Shown here piece after piece: positions 1 to 11,008 of a DNA stretch of 64,000 nucleotides. How positions within the stretch are numbered: the stretch's first letter is position 1; the number at the start of each line of letters is the position of its first letter. The position numbers and the translations under genes were made by a program. The notes beneath the pieces are model-generated. The model made no database searches, was not told the origin of the DNA, and saw only the letters and a list, made by a program, of their open reading frames with translations. Origin of the DNA: Halichoerus grypus (taxonomy: Eukaryota > Chordata > Mammalia > Carnivora > Phocidae); contig NC_135712.1 in NCBI RefSeq assembly GCF_964656455.1, positions 71,925,239 through 71,989,238 on the forward strand, in the 5' to 3' direction.

Positions 1-3000
1 CTCTGAGTCCGAGTTGTCCTCTCTTCTAGTAGCTGCAAGAGTTGTGAGTTAGGGATTGTTTGGCTATTTTGTTGGTCCCACAAATCCAAGCTACCGAGCG
101 AGAGGGGAGTGGTGGTTCTCACACTGTGTTCCAAAGAACCCCAGGATACTGAGAAAGATTCGCAGAGGTCTGGGAGGGGTGAAGAGAAGCTCAGCTGTGG
201 GGCTGAGGCCTCTTGCCAGAGTGTTGTTATGAAGCTTGCCGGAGCTGTTTTATATTCCTGTGAAAGTGCACTTACAAAAAAGACTCAACTCGAAGCAATT
301 TTGAACATCCCTCACCATCTAAGCTACTGTCAGAAAATAGGCCTCAGGTCATTGACGGTTGATGTCTGGGGTTCCCTGCTGAGACTTGGGTCCAAGAGGA
401 CATCTGCTATGGGCTCATTTATCCACCATGGGTTGTGGAGCCCAGGAGTGGAGTGTATTTGGTTTGCATTTACTATGAGGCCTTCATAGCCTTCGATGGA
501 TCCTGAAGCTAATTATTGATCTCCTCAACATCATTCGAAGAGCCTCAGAAGAACGTGAGCCATACTTAACGTGGCTTTTGGCAGAGGTTTCTGAGCGCTG
601 GGCATCCGCATCATCAGCGTCTACAGTGTGCTTGCTCTTGTACGAGGTTTATGGCGAGAAAGACGTGGGCATTGGAGGTGGGGGCGGGGGGAGGCACGTC
701 AACACAAAGGAAGAACAGGCCAGCTCCTGAGGTCCGCTTGATGGGAACAGATGGCTGAATGATTCGAGAAGAATTGGTGGCATTTGGGGGTGAGAATTAT
801 GGAGAGAAAAGGCGTCGTGTAGCCAGGGCCCTGGAAGAGTTGTTGGATAGAAGGGTTTGGATTCCCATGTGGCTGCCAGAGGTAGAAGCGTGAGCCATGA
901 GTGGGAAGGAGAGGACACGTCTTGGCCTCTAATGTTGCAAAGCCAGATCCAACCGTAGGAGCTGCCTGAGGACAGACCGAGCTCCCTCATGAGGCATGAG
1001 CACCCACCTCTGCAGCCGTTCAGAGTCTGGATGATTCCTGGCAATCTTGAGGAGAGAATGGGTGACGGAGGGTGGGGTAGACAGGGTTGCTGGGTGGTGC
1101 CCGTGTACCCTCTAGCCCTCCAGCCTCTGGTTAGGAGCAAGTTTCAGGTGAAGCCTCGGGTGCAGTGAAGTTTCGGGGAGAGAAGCCAGCAGGGTCTGGC
1201 CTGGTCAGAAGGGGTTTCCTCGGGCCTTCGAGGTCAACCTCGGAAACATCAGGTGTGACGGCTGTATTCAGGCAGCCTCTCTGGGAGCCCTGGGTGGCGC
1301 GGCGAGGACACGACAGCACAGAAAACCCGGTGAGATCACAGCGGCCCTGGGCGTGAGATGCCATCAGGAGACGAGTCTGGGCCCCGAGGGAGGCCCGCGG
1401 TAACCAATAACTGGGGCCATCACACAGGCCTGGCTGCCTGGGCTCCGTACCTTCTAAGCAGCGCTCTGAGCCAAAAGCGCATTTATGAAATGCCCCATTC
1501 ATTTCCTGCTAGAGATCCTATCTTAATCCGAGTTCTCGCCTCCTGGAGAATTAGCTGTTTCTTTTGAAGCCTCCCCCCTCTCTGAAGATGCTGAAGGAAC
1601 CTTGGAGTGAGGAACGATTTCCATTTAGCAAAGCAAACCGTGTGTTCTCCGTATATTTTCTTAAGTACGCTTGTTTGCTGGTTTAAATATCTGAAGTCAG
1701 ATACTGGGCCAGTTCAACACCGCATCATTTCCTATCACGTATTTTGGTTGATCTGAGAGAAGACCCTTAAAAGCTGTGAAAATGATCAAGGCTGTGCCTT
1801 GGTAGAAAGCAGCTGGATTCTGATATCGCAGATGTAAAGCCGTCTGAGATGCTTTGTGTGCTGCGGCTAGGTTCTCCAGCTGAGAGCACCTCTGAACAGT
1901 CCAGGGAGGACAGAGACAGGGCATTGAGTCATGTCTTGGCTTCTGGTAAGGCAGGCTTGGAGGTAACTACCCACGACCCCCACTCCAGACCAAAAAATGG
2001 CTAATGGTATTCAGCGCTGCTTTCAACGGTCTATCCTCTGAAGATAGGAGGATCGGTGAAATCACTGTCTTTGGAATAGGGTCATCTGCATCATCCCTGG
2101 CCTGGACCCAAGGAAATTCTTCCCTGTAAATCACAGCCTTTCACTGACTGGAATGCTGAGTGTCCCGGGAAGAGAACCAAGGCTTAGAAAGTAGGAGCTT
2201 TGGTCCGCAATCCTGCGTGAACCCCGAGTTTTGGTGCGATGGGTGACTGTGTGCTCACCAGCCTCAGACTGGGCCAAGCCCCAGCTGGGGGACAGAGAGC
2301 ACCCCTGCTCCTGCTGCTTTCCCGAGGCTCTAAGAGGGGGCCGGGGCCTGGGTTTCAGGGCCAGGACAACCGCCCCTCGGGCCCACTTGGGATGCTGGCC
2401 ATCGAAGCGACCTGAGCACGGAGAGAAGACGAGGTCTCTGAAATCACAGCACCAGCCCTGGGCAGATCGCAGCCCTGCTCCAGATCAGTCCCTCAGAGAA
2501 GCGAGGCCATCTTTACCTCTCGGCTGCGCGACCGGGCTCTGTCCTCCTCCCAACCTGAACTCTCCGCTGCTCCCGTCTCCCCATCCCTGGAACCCCCAGA
2601 CTCCATCTGCCCCACAGTGGTCCTCTCTCACTCTCTACCTTGTATTCAAGGTGCGGGTTCAGAGCTGCTGGCCTGCAGGCTGCTGGAGAGCAGAGGCGGA
2701 TGTCCCCGAGCTCAGGAGTAGCGCCTGTGTGACCTCCATCCTTGGCACATGGCAGGGGCTCAGGAAGTGTTTGCTAAAGAAAGGTCTGGGGTTCCAGAAG
2801 GTGAGAACTAGCTCATTATTCTCTATCTCTCAGGGCCAGTGCAGGACCTGACGTGCAGTGGGTGCTCCGTGCGGCTCACTCCGTGCTGGTTTCCCACCTA
2901 CCTCATCTCAGGGGGGCAGGCGGGCTCTGGGCCCCCTCTGGAACGGCACTGCAGGTGCGCTAGGTTCCCCGGCATGTCATTCGGCGCCTGGAGTGGGTGA

Positions 3001-4250
3001 TCCGCCTTCCGAAGCCTGCGGGCAGTTCGGCTCCACGGCCGCCTGGATTGCTCTTGGGTCACACCCGGCGCCAACACTTCTCTCCAAGGCTCACGGCCCA
3101 GATGGCTGGCCCCCAGCCCCCTGAGGCTTCCCTCCCTCAGAGCAAAATAGAGCCAGAGCGGCCAGCCAGGGTCACAGGGGTGGGGGGGGGTGGGCTGAGC
3201 GGTCAAGTGAGCCAGGAGAGCCAGGGCCAGGACGCTGGCCAGAGGCACCACACCGGCCGGAGGGAGGCCTCCCTCCGGAGGGGCTGGGAGATGCAGCACA
3301 GCCCCAGCCTGGGAAGGAGTGGGGAAGGCAGGGCCACCGGGGGGAAGAGTCCCCGGCCCCCAGTGGGGAGGCCCGTGTCACGCCTGGGTTGGGACCCTCG
3401 CTGTGCTCGGTCTTTGGCTGGGGGCAGCCAAGGGGAAGGGAGGCCTCCATTTCCCCATCTCCTGCTGCAGGTCTCCTGAGAACCGGGGGCCCTCTCCTTC
3501 CCAGCTTGGGCCTGCATTGTGCTTACAAGGGTCTCCCCATCCCTGGTGCTCTCCTCTTTATTCTTCACAGACATTTGCCCACTAAATCTTGTACATCTAA
3601 ACTCGTCTTGGTGTCTGCTTCTCACGTGTTCCCGTGCCTGATGCTGCGTCATCCGCCAGGGAGGGCCGCCTGTGTCATGGAGCGGGAAGGCACTGCTTCG
3701 GCTACAGCTTGTGTCCTCTTCCACCTGGTAAGAGACCCGACAGCTGCCAGACCCCTCAGGGGTCATGGAGTGCCGCATCTCACCTGGGGTAGGAGCCGGT
3801 GACAGGCGGTCACCTGGACTCTGCTTGAACACCTCCAGGGACAGGTCCCTCACTGCCTCCTCTGTGAGTCTGTTGGAAGGCAATACAAATGGCTAGAAAA
3901 TTCTTTCTGACGTTGGTTGGTCAGCAAGACGCCTAACTCCCTCCTCCGGTGGTGTGACTGACATAGGTCATTCATTCATTTCTTCTTTCTTAAAAGGAGC
4001 GTTACCTGTGAGGCCTCCCGTCGAATGGGGCAGGTGAGTGACCCAGCCGCAGCCCAGGGCCTTTGCTCTGTGCGGGGGTGGCTTGACAGAGGCGAGCCTA
4101 GATTTGGGGGGGGCAGGAGGTAATGAGAGAGGAGGAGGAGTATCGCCATCAAGGTTTCTGCAGCAGGCTGAGTGCCCCAACTTTCTCCTTGGAAATGAAA
4201 TGGCCCCCTTTCCCTAAAGAGAGGAAAGAATCCATAGGCTCCTGCCCCAT
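1..4250. other. Non-coding stretch, G+C-rich, no gene recognised
   Basis: I recognise no gene or clear interspersed repeat here. The part from about 2230 to 3480 is rich in G+C and holds many overlapping open frames on both strands, the longest being 226 codons on the minus strand at 3203-3883. They overlap one another, have compositionally skewed translations rich in Pro, Gly, Arg and Ser, and resemble no family I know. I read them as chance frames in G+C-rich DNA. An unrecognised exon of a large gene cannot be excluded from sequence alone. Confidence 0.6.
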
Positions 4251-4440
4251 GGGCCAGAAGTCAAGTCTGAGCTCTAATTCCCGGTTGTGCGATCTTGAGA
4301 TACCACGCAAATCCTCTTGTTTAAAATAGGATGATATGACTTACCTCACAGACCTCTTTGAGGATTAGATCGCTTGATGTTTTGTGAAGTGTGCCTTGGG
4401 GAAGACAACCACGAGCTAAAGCCGTAGTGAACTAAAGCTC
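4250..4440 (+). repeat. MIR SINE fragment
   Basis: The order of segments is that of an ancient tRNA-derived MIR read forward: a run resembling the MIR core, then 'taaaataggatgatat', then the 'ttacctcacag..tttgaggattaga' section. It is highly diverged, so its edges are approximate. Confidence 0.55.
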
Positions 4441-4489
4441 GCAGTTATGAGCTGCTGGTCTTGGGTGTGAGTTTGGGGGTGTATGTGTA

Positions 4490-4675
4490 TGCGGGTTGAT
4501 GGTAACCCCTAAAAAGATATGTTCATGTCCTAATCCCTAGAGCCTGTGCATGTGACCTTATTTGGAAAAAGGGTTTTTGCAGCTGTCATCAATTTAGAGA
4601 TCTTGAAGTGAGATCATCCCCGATTATCTGGGTGGGCTGTGCATCAGTAACCAGTGTCCTGAGCAAAGACAAAAA
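4490..4675 (+). repeat. MLT1-type (ERVL-MaLR) LTR fragment
   Basis: The stretch follows the MLT1 LTR order: 'gttcatgtcctaatccc', then 'gtgaccttatttgga..aaaggg', then a 'gcagctgtcatcaattta' segment, and finally 'gattatctgggtgggc' with 'accagtgtcct'. It is an old solo LTR fragment with no internal retroviral sequence beside it. Confidence 0.7.
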
Positions 4676-5034
4676 CGGTCCCAACCCAGACCTCAGCCAG
4701 GTGGCAGAAGGAGCTGTGAAGTGTTTGTGGCCCGACTAAACCGCAGAGCTTAAGTGAAGATGAGCAAATCCTAACAATACGATCCTTCCTGCCAGAGCCA
4801 TGGCACAAAAGCCCTGTTTGCTTTTGACATTCGTGTCTTGGTAACCGGAAAAACCTCACTTTGAAAGCAAAAGAGTCATAAAATGAATGAAACATCATGT
4901 AACATCTTGTATGTGTGAAGAAAAAAGGATAAGCTACATGGATGTTGACAGAAGCCTGAACTTGGAGAAAGGTTCCATTCATGCCCGAAAGATCGAGAAA
5001 GCCTGCCCACCAACCTTCCCCCTTCCCTCCTTCA

Positions 5035-5130
5035 AAACAGATTTGTTAAGCTTGGAGTTTGTGCCAGGCATTGTATTAAGTGTTGGGGACCTAGCTGTGA
5101 CCTAGAAAGATGATCTTCCTCTGCCCCTGG
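5035..5130 (-). repeat. L2 or MIR-type fragment
   Basis: The 'tttgtgccaggcattgtattaagtg' to 'ttggggacctagctgtgacc' segment resembles the 3' end of L2 read in reverse. It is short and diverged, so the family is uncertain. Confidence 0.4.
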
Positions 5131-5189
5131 CCGTGCAGCCTGGGAGGGCAGGCAGGCGTTTGACAAAAACTTAGACGCGTCATCGTAAA

Positions 5190-5460
5190 TGATGATAGCG
5201 TTTACTGTTATGAATTGCCTTGGGGCCTTTGTCAAAGTTCAGTGACCAGGTACATGTGGGTCTGTTTCTGGGCTCTCTATTTGGCTATGGATCTGAATGT
5301 CCCCTTTTACCAAGTCTACACTGTCCATCAGCCGCAGGAAGTCTTGAAGACAGGGACTACACATCCTCCAACTTCGCTCCTTTCCAAAAATCGCTTTGGC
5401 TCTTCTGGTTCTTCTGTTTGCACAGCTCCATTTTAGACTCAGCTTTTCAGAATCAATGAA
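5190..5460 (-). repeat. Old L1 ORF2 fragment, antisense
   Basis: The order 'gaattgccttggggcctttgtcaaa', 'acatgtgggtctgtttctgggctctctatt', 'tctacactgtc', then 'tcgctttggctcttctgg' matches antisense L1 ORF2. The reading frame is broken throughout, so this is a dead fragment. Confidence 0.6.
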
Positions 5461-6660
5461 CCATCTATCAAGAAGTCCACGGAGCTAAAGATTTTCCATA
5501 AACCAAGTGTTAGCATTCCAGCCCTATGTTAGGCCACAGGCAAATGATGGATGAGGTAAAAACTAGTTTCTTTTTTCTCTTTTCTTAGGTTTTTTTTTTT
5601 TTACAAGGCACTCAGATTCTATGATCCTTTCACAGTTTGAGGTGGCTGATCGTTGAACGTGGGCTAGAACTATTTAGAGCTGCCCAAACCATCCTTTGTG
5701 TATTGTCGCTTCTTTTCACTTGTCCTTAATAACCAAGGTGGAAGTGAAGCTGGAGACATGATACGGCCTCCACAACCGAATTCTAATGAGAGTGGGAGAG
5801 AAAGAAGCCTTTTGGGCAGCTGTGGCCTCGGTCCATGTGGTATGAACCTGCAGGCACGGACCGGCAGATCCATAGACCCCACGCCCCTGTGCTGGGGGCC
5901 GATAGCCCGGGCCCAGAGCTGCAGCGTCCATCCAGAGATCTAGGGGACTGCAGGCCAGCCGTGTGTGGCTGATTCCAAAATGAGAGCAGGTGAAGTGGCC
6001 CTAAATCTGGCCAGGCAGGGAGGCTGCCCCTCCTTGCCAAACTCGGGCCTGGCCGAACCCTCCTTGCTCTGTGTGGTCAGCAACATGGCTGCTCCGGGTC
6101 TGTCCTGCTTTGTTCAGACTGTCCCGGCTCCCCTGGGAGTGCCTGGCCAGGCAGTCAGAGCCCACAGGCTGCGAATCACCCTCCCTGAGCCCTCGCCCTT
6201 GGGAGACCTGCAGCCAGAGACAGAGAAATAGAAGGATGTCTGGGGCCTCCCAGGGGAGATAAATGAGGAGGCCGAAGCAAGCGTGAAGGCACCAAGTTGG
6301 CCAGCAGGCCAATCCTCCACCCCTAAGGGAGGCACGGAGGTCCTGAGAACTGATGGACAAGATTTCTGCCCTCCAGGGTCTCCTGCCTTGCTGAGGGAGG
6401 GAGAGGGCGCCTTCCCAGACAAGGGGTCTAAGAATGCTCTCAATTCACACAGGGTGGCGGCGAGGGGAGAGGGCAAAGCCACGGCTTCGGGGTCGAGACT
6501 GGCCTTAGTCACCGCCTTGTTCTGTGACCTGTGACGGTCACACGATTTCTCTAAGCTTGTTTTCCTTCACTGCAAAATGGGATAGTCATTCTGCCAGTCT
6601 TTCAGGCCAGTTGAAAAATCAAATAAATCATAGATAGAAGAATGGGTAAATGGACAATCC
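5461..6660. other. Non-coding stretch, no gene recognised
   Basis: No gene or clear repeat is visible. A T-run lies at 5590-5602. Open frames from 5965 to 6534 overlap on both strands and match nothing I know. Confidence 0.5.
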
Positions 6661-6664
6661 TGAT

Positions 6665-6900
6665 AGTAGACTCTGATCAGTGCTTACTCTGTGCCAGGCA
6701 TGGGTTTAGGTCCCAAAGCATGAAATCATATGCGTGGAATCATTGCATCCCCATAACACCTCCGCAGTGGAGGTACTGTTTATTATGAGCCCATGATACA
6801 GATGAGGCTCAGAAAGGTAATGAACTCACTGAAGGTCAAGTGGTGGATTTAACTTGGGTCTGTCTGAATCCAGAACCTTTGCTCTTAACCAGGGCCTTCA
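6665..6900 (-). repeat. MIR SINE
   Basis: The reverse-complement MIR layout is clear: 'gtgcttactctgtgccaggca', a 'catccccataacacctccgcag' segment, 'gatacagatgaggctcagaaagg', 'ctgaaggtcaag' and 'tttgctcttaacc'. It is nearly full length. Confidence 0.8.
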
Positions 6901-7920
6901 TGCTGCTGATGGAAGTACTCTGGGAACTGCAGAGTGTTGTGTATATCTAAAAGTTAGGGTATTCAGCTAGTTTTTCTCCCACTGTCCTCATCTGTCCTCA
7001 TCTGGAAACAAGCTGTGTTGGAATAGGCTGTCTGCTCAGAGCCAGCAGCAGGGGAAGCTGCAGAAGAGAAGGTCCCCGTGGGCAGTACACTCGTCAGTGC
7101 ACCCACAGGACCTGGGCAAAGCCTCCTCGGGGGCAGGAGAGAGAAGGACACAGACCCACAAAGTAGTCCACCCCTGGAAGGACCCCATGAACTTCAAGAA
7201 TCCAGTCTCATTCTAGAACAACCTCCCAGGGGTCAGTAGCCTTGGTGCAGAGTCTGATGAACCAGACGGGGCTCCTTTCATGGCTCAGGAAGCCAACGGG
7301 CAGGGTTATGTGCCTCCCAGATCTTGTCTGAGCCTCCCTCCACCTAGGCCCAGGGCTACCAGATGATAGAGACTTAGAGGGGCTTTGATCTGGGAGTGCA
7401 CGGCCCGGGAGCAAGGGGGTGCTGGGAGGGGGGCGCAGCAGAGTGACTGGTGGCAGGGTGGGAGAGGCTTAGGGTTGGAAGTCACTCCAGAGGTCTTTAA
7501 GCCTGGCCCTCCCATCTGAGGCTAAGCCTGGGGGGTAATTTGAAAGGGCTGGAAAGACCATCACTTTAATTACCTCCTTCACCGACCTGTCTCACAGCTA
7601 AGCTCCTGCTCTCAGAGCTTCCTGACTTCATGTTCCACATTGCCCTCTAGCAACTTGTTCGAAAATGCAGACTTATCTGGGTCCGTGGAGTCACCAAGAC
7701 CTGAGTGTGATGGGGTCTGGACCCAGTGTAGAGCAACGGGTGGGCACCTGTCTGGGAGAAAATGGAAGGAAGAGCTGTTGCAAGTGGGAAATTAGGAAGA
7801 GGGAATTTTGACAACTTGCTGGTTTCACCCCAAGCTGAGTCTCGAGAGTCAGCCTCCATGGAGACGTGGGTTTTTCAGGGGCCTCAGGGCTCCAGAGTTA
7901 TCAGGTAGGAGAGCCTTTCT
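6901..7920. other. Non-coding stretch, no gene recognised
   Basis: I see nothing I can name in this interval. The short open frames do not resemble known proteins. Confidence 0.5.
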
Positions 7921-7921
7921 G

Positions 7922-7990
7922 CTCTAACAGATGACCCTACAATTTCCAGTGGCTTTAACACAAGACACATTTACTTCTTTTTTTCTTTTC
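7922..7990 (+). repeat. Ancient interspersed repeat, family unresolved
   Basis: The phrase 'taacagatgaccctacaattt' followed by 'cagtggctttaacacaaga' and 'catttacttct' belongs to the same ancient mammalian family seen at 20945-21325, 31715-31960 and 61270-61600. I recognise the pattern but cannot name the family with confidence. Confidence 0.45.
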
Positions 7991-8135
7991 TTATAATCGA
8001 TTATTTTAAAGTGTGCTTTAATGTCATGGGCCCTTCTCCACATCTCTAGGAACTCTTTTCTTTACATATATTTTTTGCCTTTGCATCAAAATTCTAAGAA
8101 CAATTTTCCATACTCAATTCAAGACTCTGAGTCCG

Positions 8136-8276
8136 TCTTTTTTTTTTTTTTTTTTTTGGTGTATGGTACAATAAGGTATTTTTTTCCCCCAGAGGTAGTG
8201 TGCAGTGATTCATCAGTCTTATATAACACCCAGTGCTCATCACATCCCGTGCCCTCCTTAATGTCTGTGGACACAC
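8136..8276 (-). repeat. Carnivore L1 3' end, antisense
   Basis: A run of about 22 T at 8137-8158 is the poly(A) tail read in reverse. It is followed by 'cagtgattcatcag', 'acacccagtgctcatcac' and 'gtgccctccttaatg', the hallmark end of carnivore L1. This is a severely 5'-truncated insertion with only 3'-UTR sequence. Confidence 0.85.
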
Positions 8277-9460
8277 GGACTCTTACTTATGGCTCAGTCT
8301 ACTGCAGGGTGGGACCTCAGCTCCACACAATCACGCAGGGCCCCAGTATCCTTCCTTCGCGGGGCTCCCGTCCTCACGCTGCTCAGGGCCCTCTCCACCC
8401 ACTGGTGGATGTGGCACGAGAAGGGATACTGCCCAGGGGACATGTGTATGTGCGTGGCTAGGCACCGGTGATCATCACTTCTACCAACATTCCATCTGCT
8501 GAACTCAGTCACCAGGCCACACCTTTTTACAGGGGTGGCTGGGAAAGATCCTGTAGCCGTGTGCCAGGACGAAGGGGCAAACACAGCAGTTTCTGTCTGC
8601 CTGGAAGCTTTCTCCTTCCTTTTAAAAATGGACCGAGCACAGTTTGGGCTACCCGGAAGGCTGCATGGAGGAGGCAGCATGGGCTCTGGGCCTGGAAGGA
8701 TGGTAGGCTTTTCCCGGAGAAGGGGTGGGTGTTGTGTGCAGAGGTACAGAGGTGCTCCAGCCATATAGCCCCCATCCCGCCCCCCACTCCTTGATGGCTG
8801 CGGATGGAGATCAATATTCTTTTTCCCAGAGTATCATTTAAAATGGCAGGGACTATTTCAAAAGAGCAAATCTGTGACCACTTGGCACTGCCCATGTCCA
8901 ATTATTCACAAGGAACACGGCAAGCATTGCTGCGGAGCTCGGGGACAGGGACACCACAGACGTCTGCTCAGGCTGTCCCAGGGAGGTGCCGTTCACACAG
9001 ATGATGGTGTGTGCCAACGGCGTGGCTCAGGGTGGGTGGCCCTGCTGCAGAATCCGGGACACAACAAAGGGTCCCAAGGAGGCAGCCAGGAAGCCCCTGG
9101 CTGGTGCCAACAGGCTTTCTCTGGTGTCAGCTGTCAACACTCGGGCTGTGGCATTCCGGTGTCATGACCTGGGAGCCATCCAAGCATGCTCCTCGGAGAA
9201 GCTGCCCACGGTCACAAGAGGTCTTCTCTTATGATAGTCTTCTCCTCTGGGAAGTGAGGATCCCTGGGATAAGAGGGAAACCCCTCCCGAGGAATACAAA
9301 TCTGGGGGTCCCAGGGGGACAAGGGTTTTTGGGTGGGCCTTGAGGGCTGATGCCGGGGTGGGGGGACTGCTGCCTTTGATGCCAGGGCCCAGGCCTAGAG
9401 CCTGCAGATGGAGCTTGATGCCAAACTCCCAGGGTGGACAGACTTCAGCAAGCCAATGAG
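8277..9460. other. Non-coding stretch, no gene recognised
   Basis: Several overlapping open frames occur on both strands, but none resembles a known protein. No repeat is recognised. Confidence 0.5.
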
Positions 9461-9464
9461 GAGA

Positions 9465-9718
9465 GTTTATTCTTTCACTTACAGTCATTTCACATGCACC
9501 GGGCCCTTTCCTTGTGCCAAGAACTGTGTCCATGTGCTGTATTATGTCATTAAATCTTCACGGCGCCCCTTGCGGAAGGTACTTCTATGACCTCCATTTT
9601 GGAGACGAGGAAACTGACCCCTGCGATCTTGGCCCAGATCCCCAGCCTGAGTGTGGTGGGACTGCGATTTGAACCCAGTCCCTCTGGTCCCAGAGCCTCA
9701 TCTCAACCATTATGAGCC
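9465..9718 (-). repeat. MIR SINE
   Basis: Reverse MIR order is visible: 'gtgccaagaactgtgt', 'atgtcattaaatcttcac', 'ccattttggagacgaggaaactga', 'gcgatttgaaccca' and 'ctcaaccattatga'. Confidence 0.75.
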
Positions 9719-10024
9719 TCTGTGTTCAAGGTTAACTGAACAACAGGAGAGAGAAGTTGAAGGAGGTGGGTGTGAGATGTCTAGGTGCATCTGTCCGGAA
9801 CACCCTGATCCAGCCATCTTTTGACTCCTTGACATCCTTCCCCCTTCCTCCTTTCCTATCCACACTCCTCTCATGCTTTTTCATGCCATACTCCTCCCTT
9901 CCAACCAGGCTAGTCCTTAACCCCCTGCCTTGGAGCAGGGGCACTATTTCCCAGAGCCCCACTGTTTTCTGTCCAACAAGAGCGAATCTTGCCTTTCAGA
10001 TTGGGTGCCAAGTTCACTGCGCAG

Positions 10025-10170
10025 GCTCATGGCACTCAAGTATTCTTTCAACACTGTTGAGCACATATGCTGCATCAGGAACGGCTGCAAGCCCTGGGAT
10101 TCAGAAATGAATGAACTGTGGTCCCTACCCTTAAAGAGCTCTCTAGTTGGGGAGACAGACCAATGAATAG
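10025..10170 (-). repeat. L2-type fragment
   Basis: The stretch 'ttgagcacatatgctgcatcagg' to 'cctgggattcagaaatgaatga', 'tggtccctacccttaaagagct' and 'ctagttggggagacaga' follows the reverse order of an L2 3' region. Assignment is by eye. Confidence 0.55.
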
Positions 10171-10204
10171 AATAGGATAGATCAGGTGCGCCTAAAATAG
10201 GGCT

Positions 10205-10358
10205 CTTGAAATCGATGTGCCAATGAGCCACTTGAGGATCTGTTGAGGATCCGGTTAAAATGTCTGGGGTGGGACCTGACATCCTGCCTTTCTAACAAGC
10301 TCCCAGGCTGGTGATGCTGCTCCTGCTGAGGATCACCCTTTGTGTAGCAAGACCCCGA
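10205..10358 (+). repeat. MER5A-type DNA transposon (hAT-Charlie)
   Basis: The body matches MER5A order: 'gtgccaatgagccacttgagg', then 'tgtctggggtgggacctgacat', then 'ctaacaagctcccagg', 'gatgctgctcctgctga' and 'ttgtgtagcaag'. It is a non-autonomous remnant with no transposase. Confidence 0.7.
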
Positions 10359-10824
10359 AGACTTTGGATGCCATGACAGGAATGTCAGCCTGGTGCTGGG
10401 GGAGCGTACTCAAAGAAGGATGGGAGTCTGGGAAGGAGCTGAGGCTTGAGCTAAGTCCTGGCCAAAGCTAAGGGGGAGAGAGCTCTGTCACCTCTCAGAA
10501 ATGAAATGCATTCAAGACAGCATCAGGGGCCAGGATGGTTCTAATCTAACCTGAGATAGATATTCTGTCCACCCTGCCTGTTCTGAACAAGTCTTCAGGG
10601 CTTCTGGGAAGTATGGAGATTGGGCTAGGAGGGGAGCTAAGGTCCCTTCCATTTTTAGTGGTCTAAGATTCCCACCACAAACAGCAGAATAATTCCATTT
10701 TGTGGAGCAGTCCCTGAGCTTGGTAGGCAGAGGGACCTTAAAAATGATACATTCAACTCCTTCATTTTGCAAAGAAAACAGGTCCCAAGACAAGGGAGTA
10801 GTTTTCCAAGATCACATGGTGGGT

Positions 10825-11008
10825 TGGGCCCAGACCCCAGACCCTAGACCCCAGACCCCAGACTCCGGAGCTCACAACTTCCTGGCCTGGGTTCCTTCCC
10901 TTAGGGCCCCTGCACCCTCACACAGTTCCAGTGGGGAGCTCCAACTTCCTCCACAATTCCAGGGGGCTCCATCCCCCTCCCGCAGTTCCAGGGGGCTCCA
11001 TTTACTCC
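10825..11008. repeat. Two small tandem-repeat patches
   Basis: From about 10829 to 10866 the unit 'cagaccc(c/t)' is repeated about five times. Between 10920 and 11003 the phrase 'a(c/a)(a/g)(g/a)ttccag..gggctcca' recurs three times with about 35-bp spacing. Both patches are C-rich on the plus strand. Confidence 0.7.

Noticed and set aside
2231..3480. G+C-rich region as a CpG-island promoter with coding exons
   Set aside because: CpGs are present but more scattered than at 26.5 kb by eye, and no convincing splice or coding signal could be recognised.
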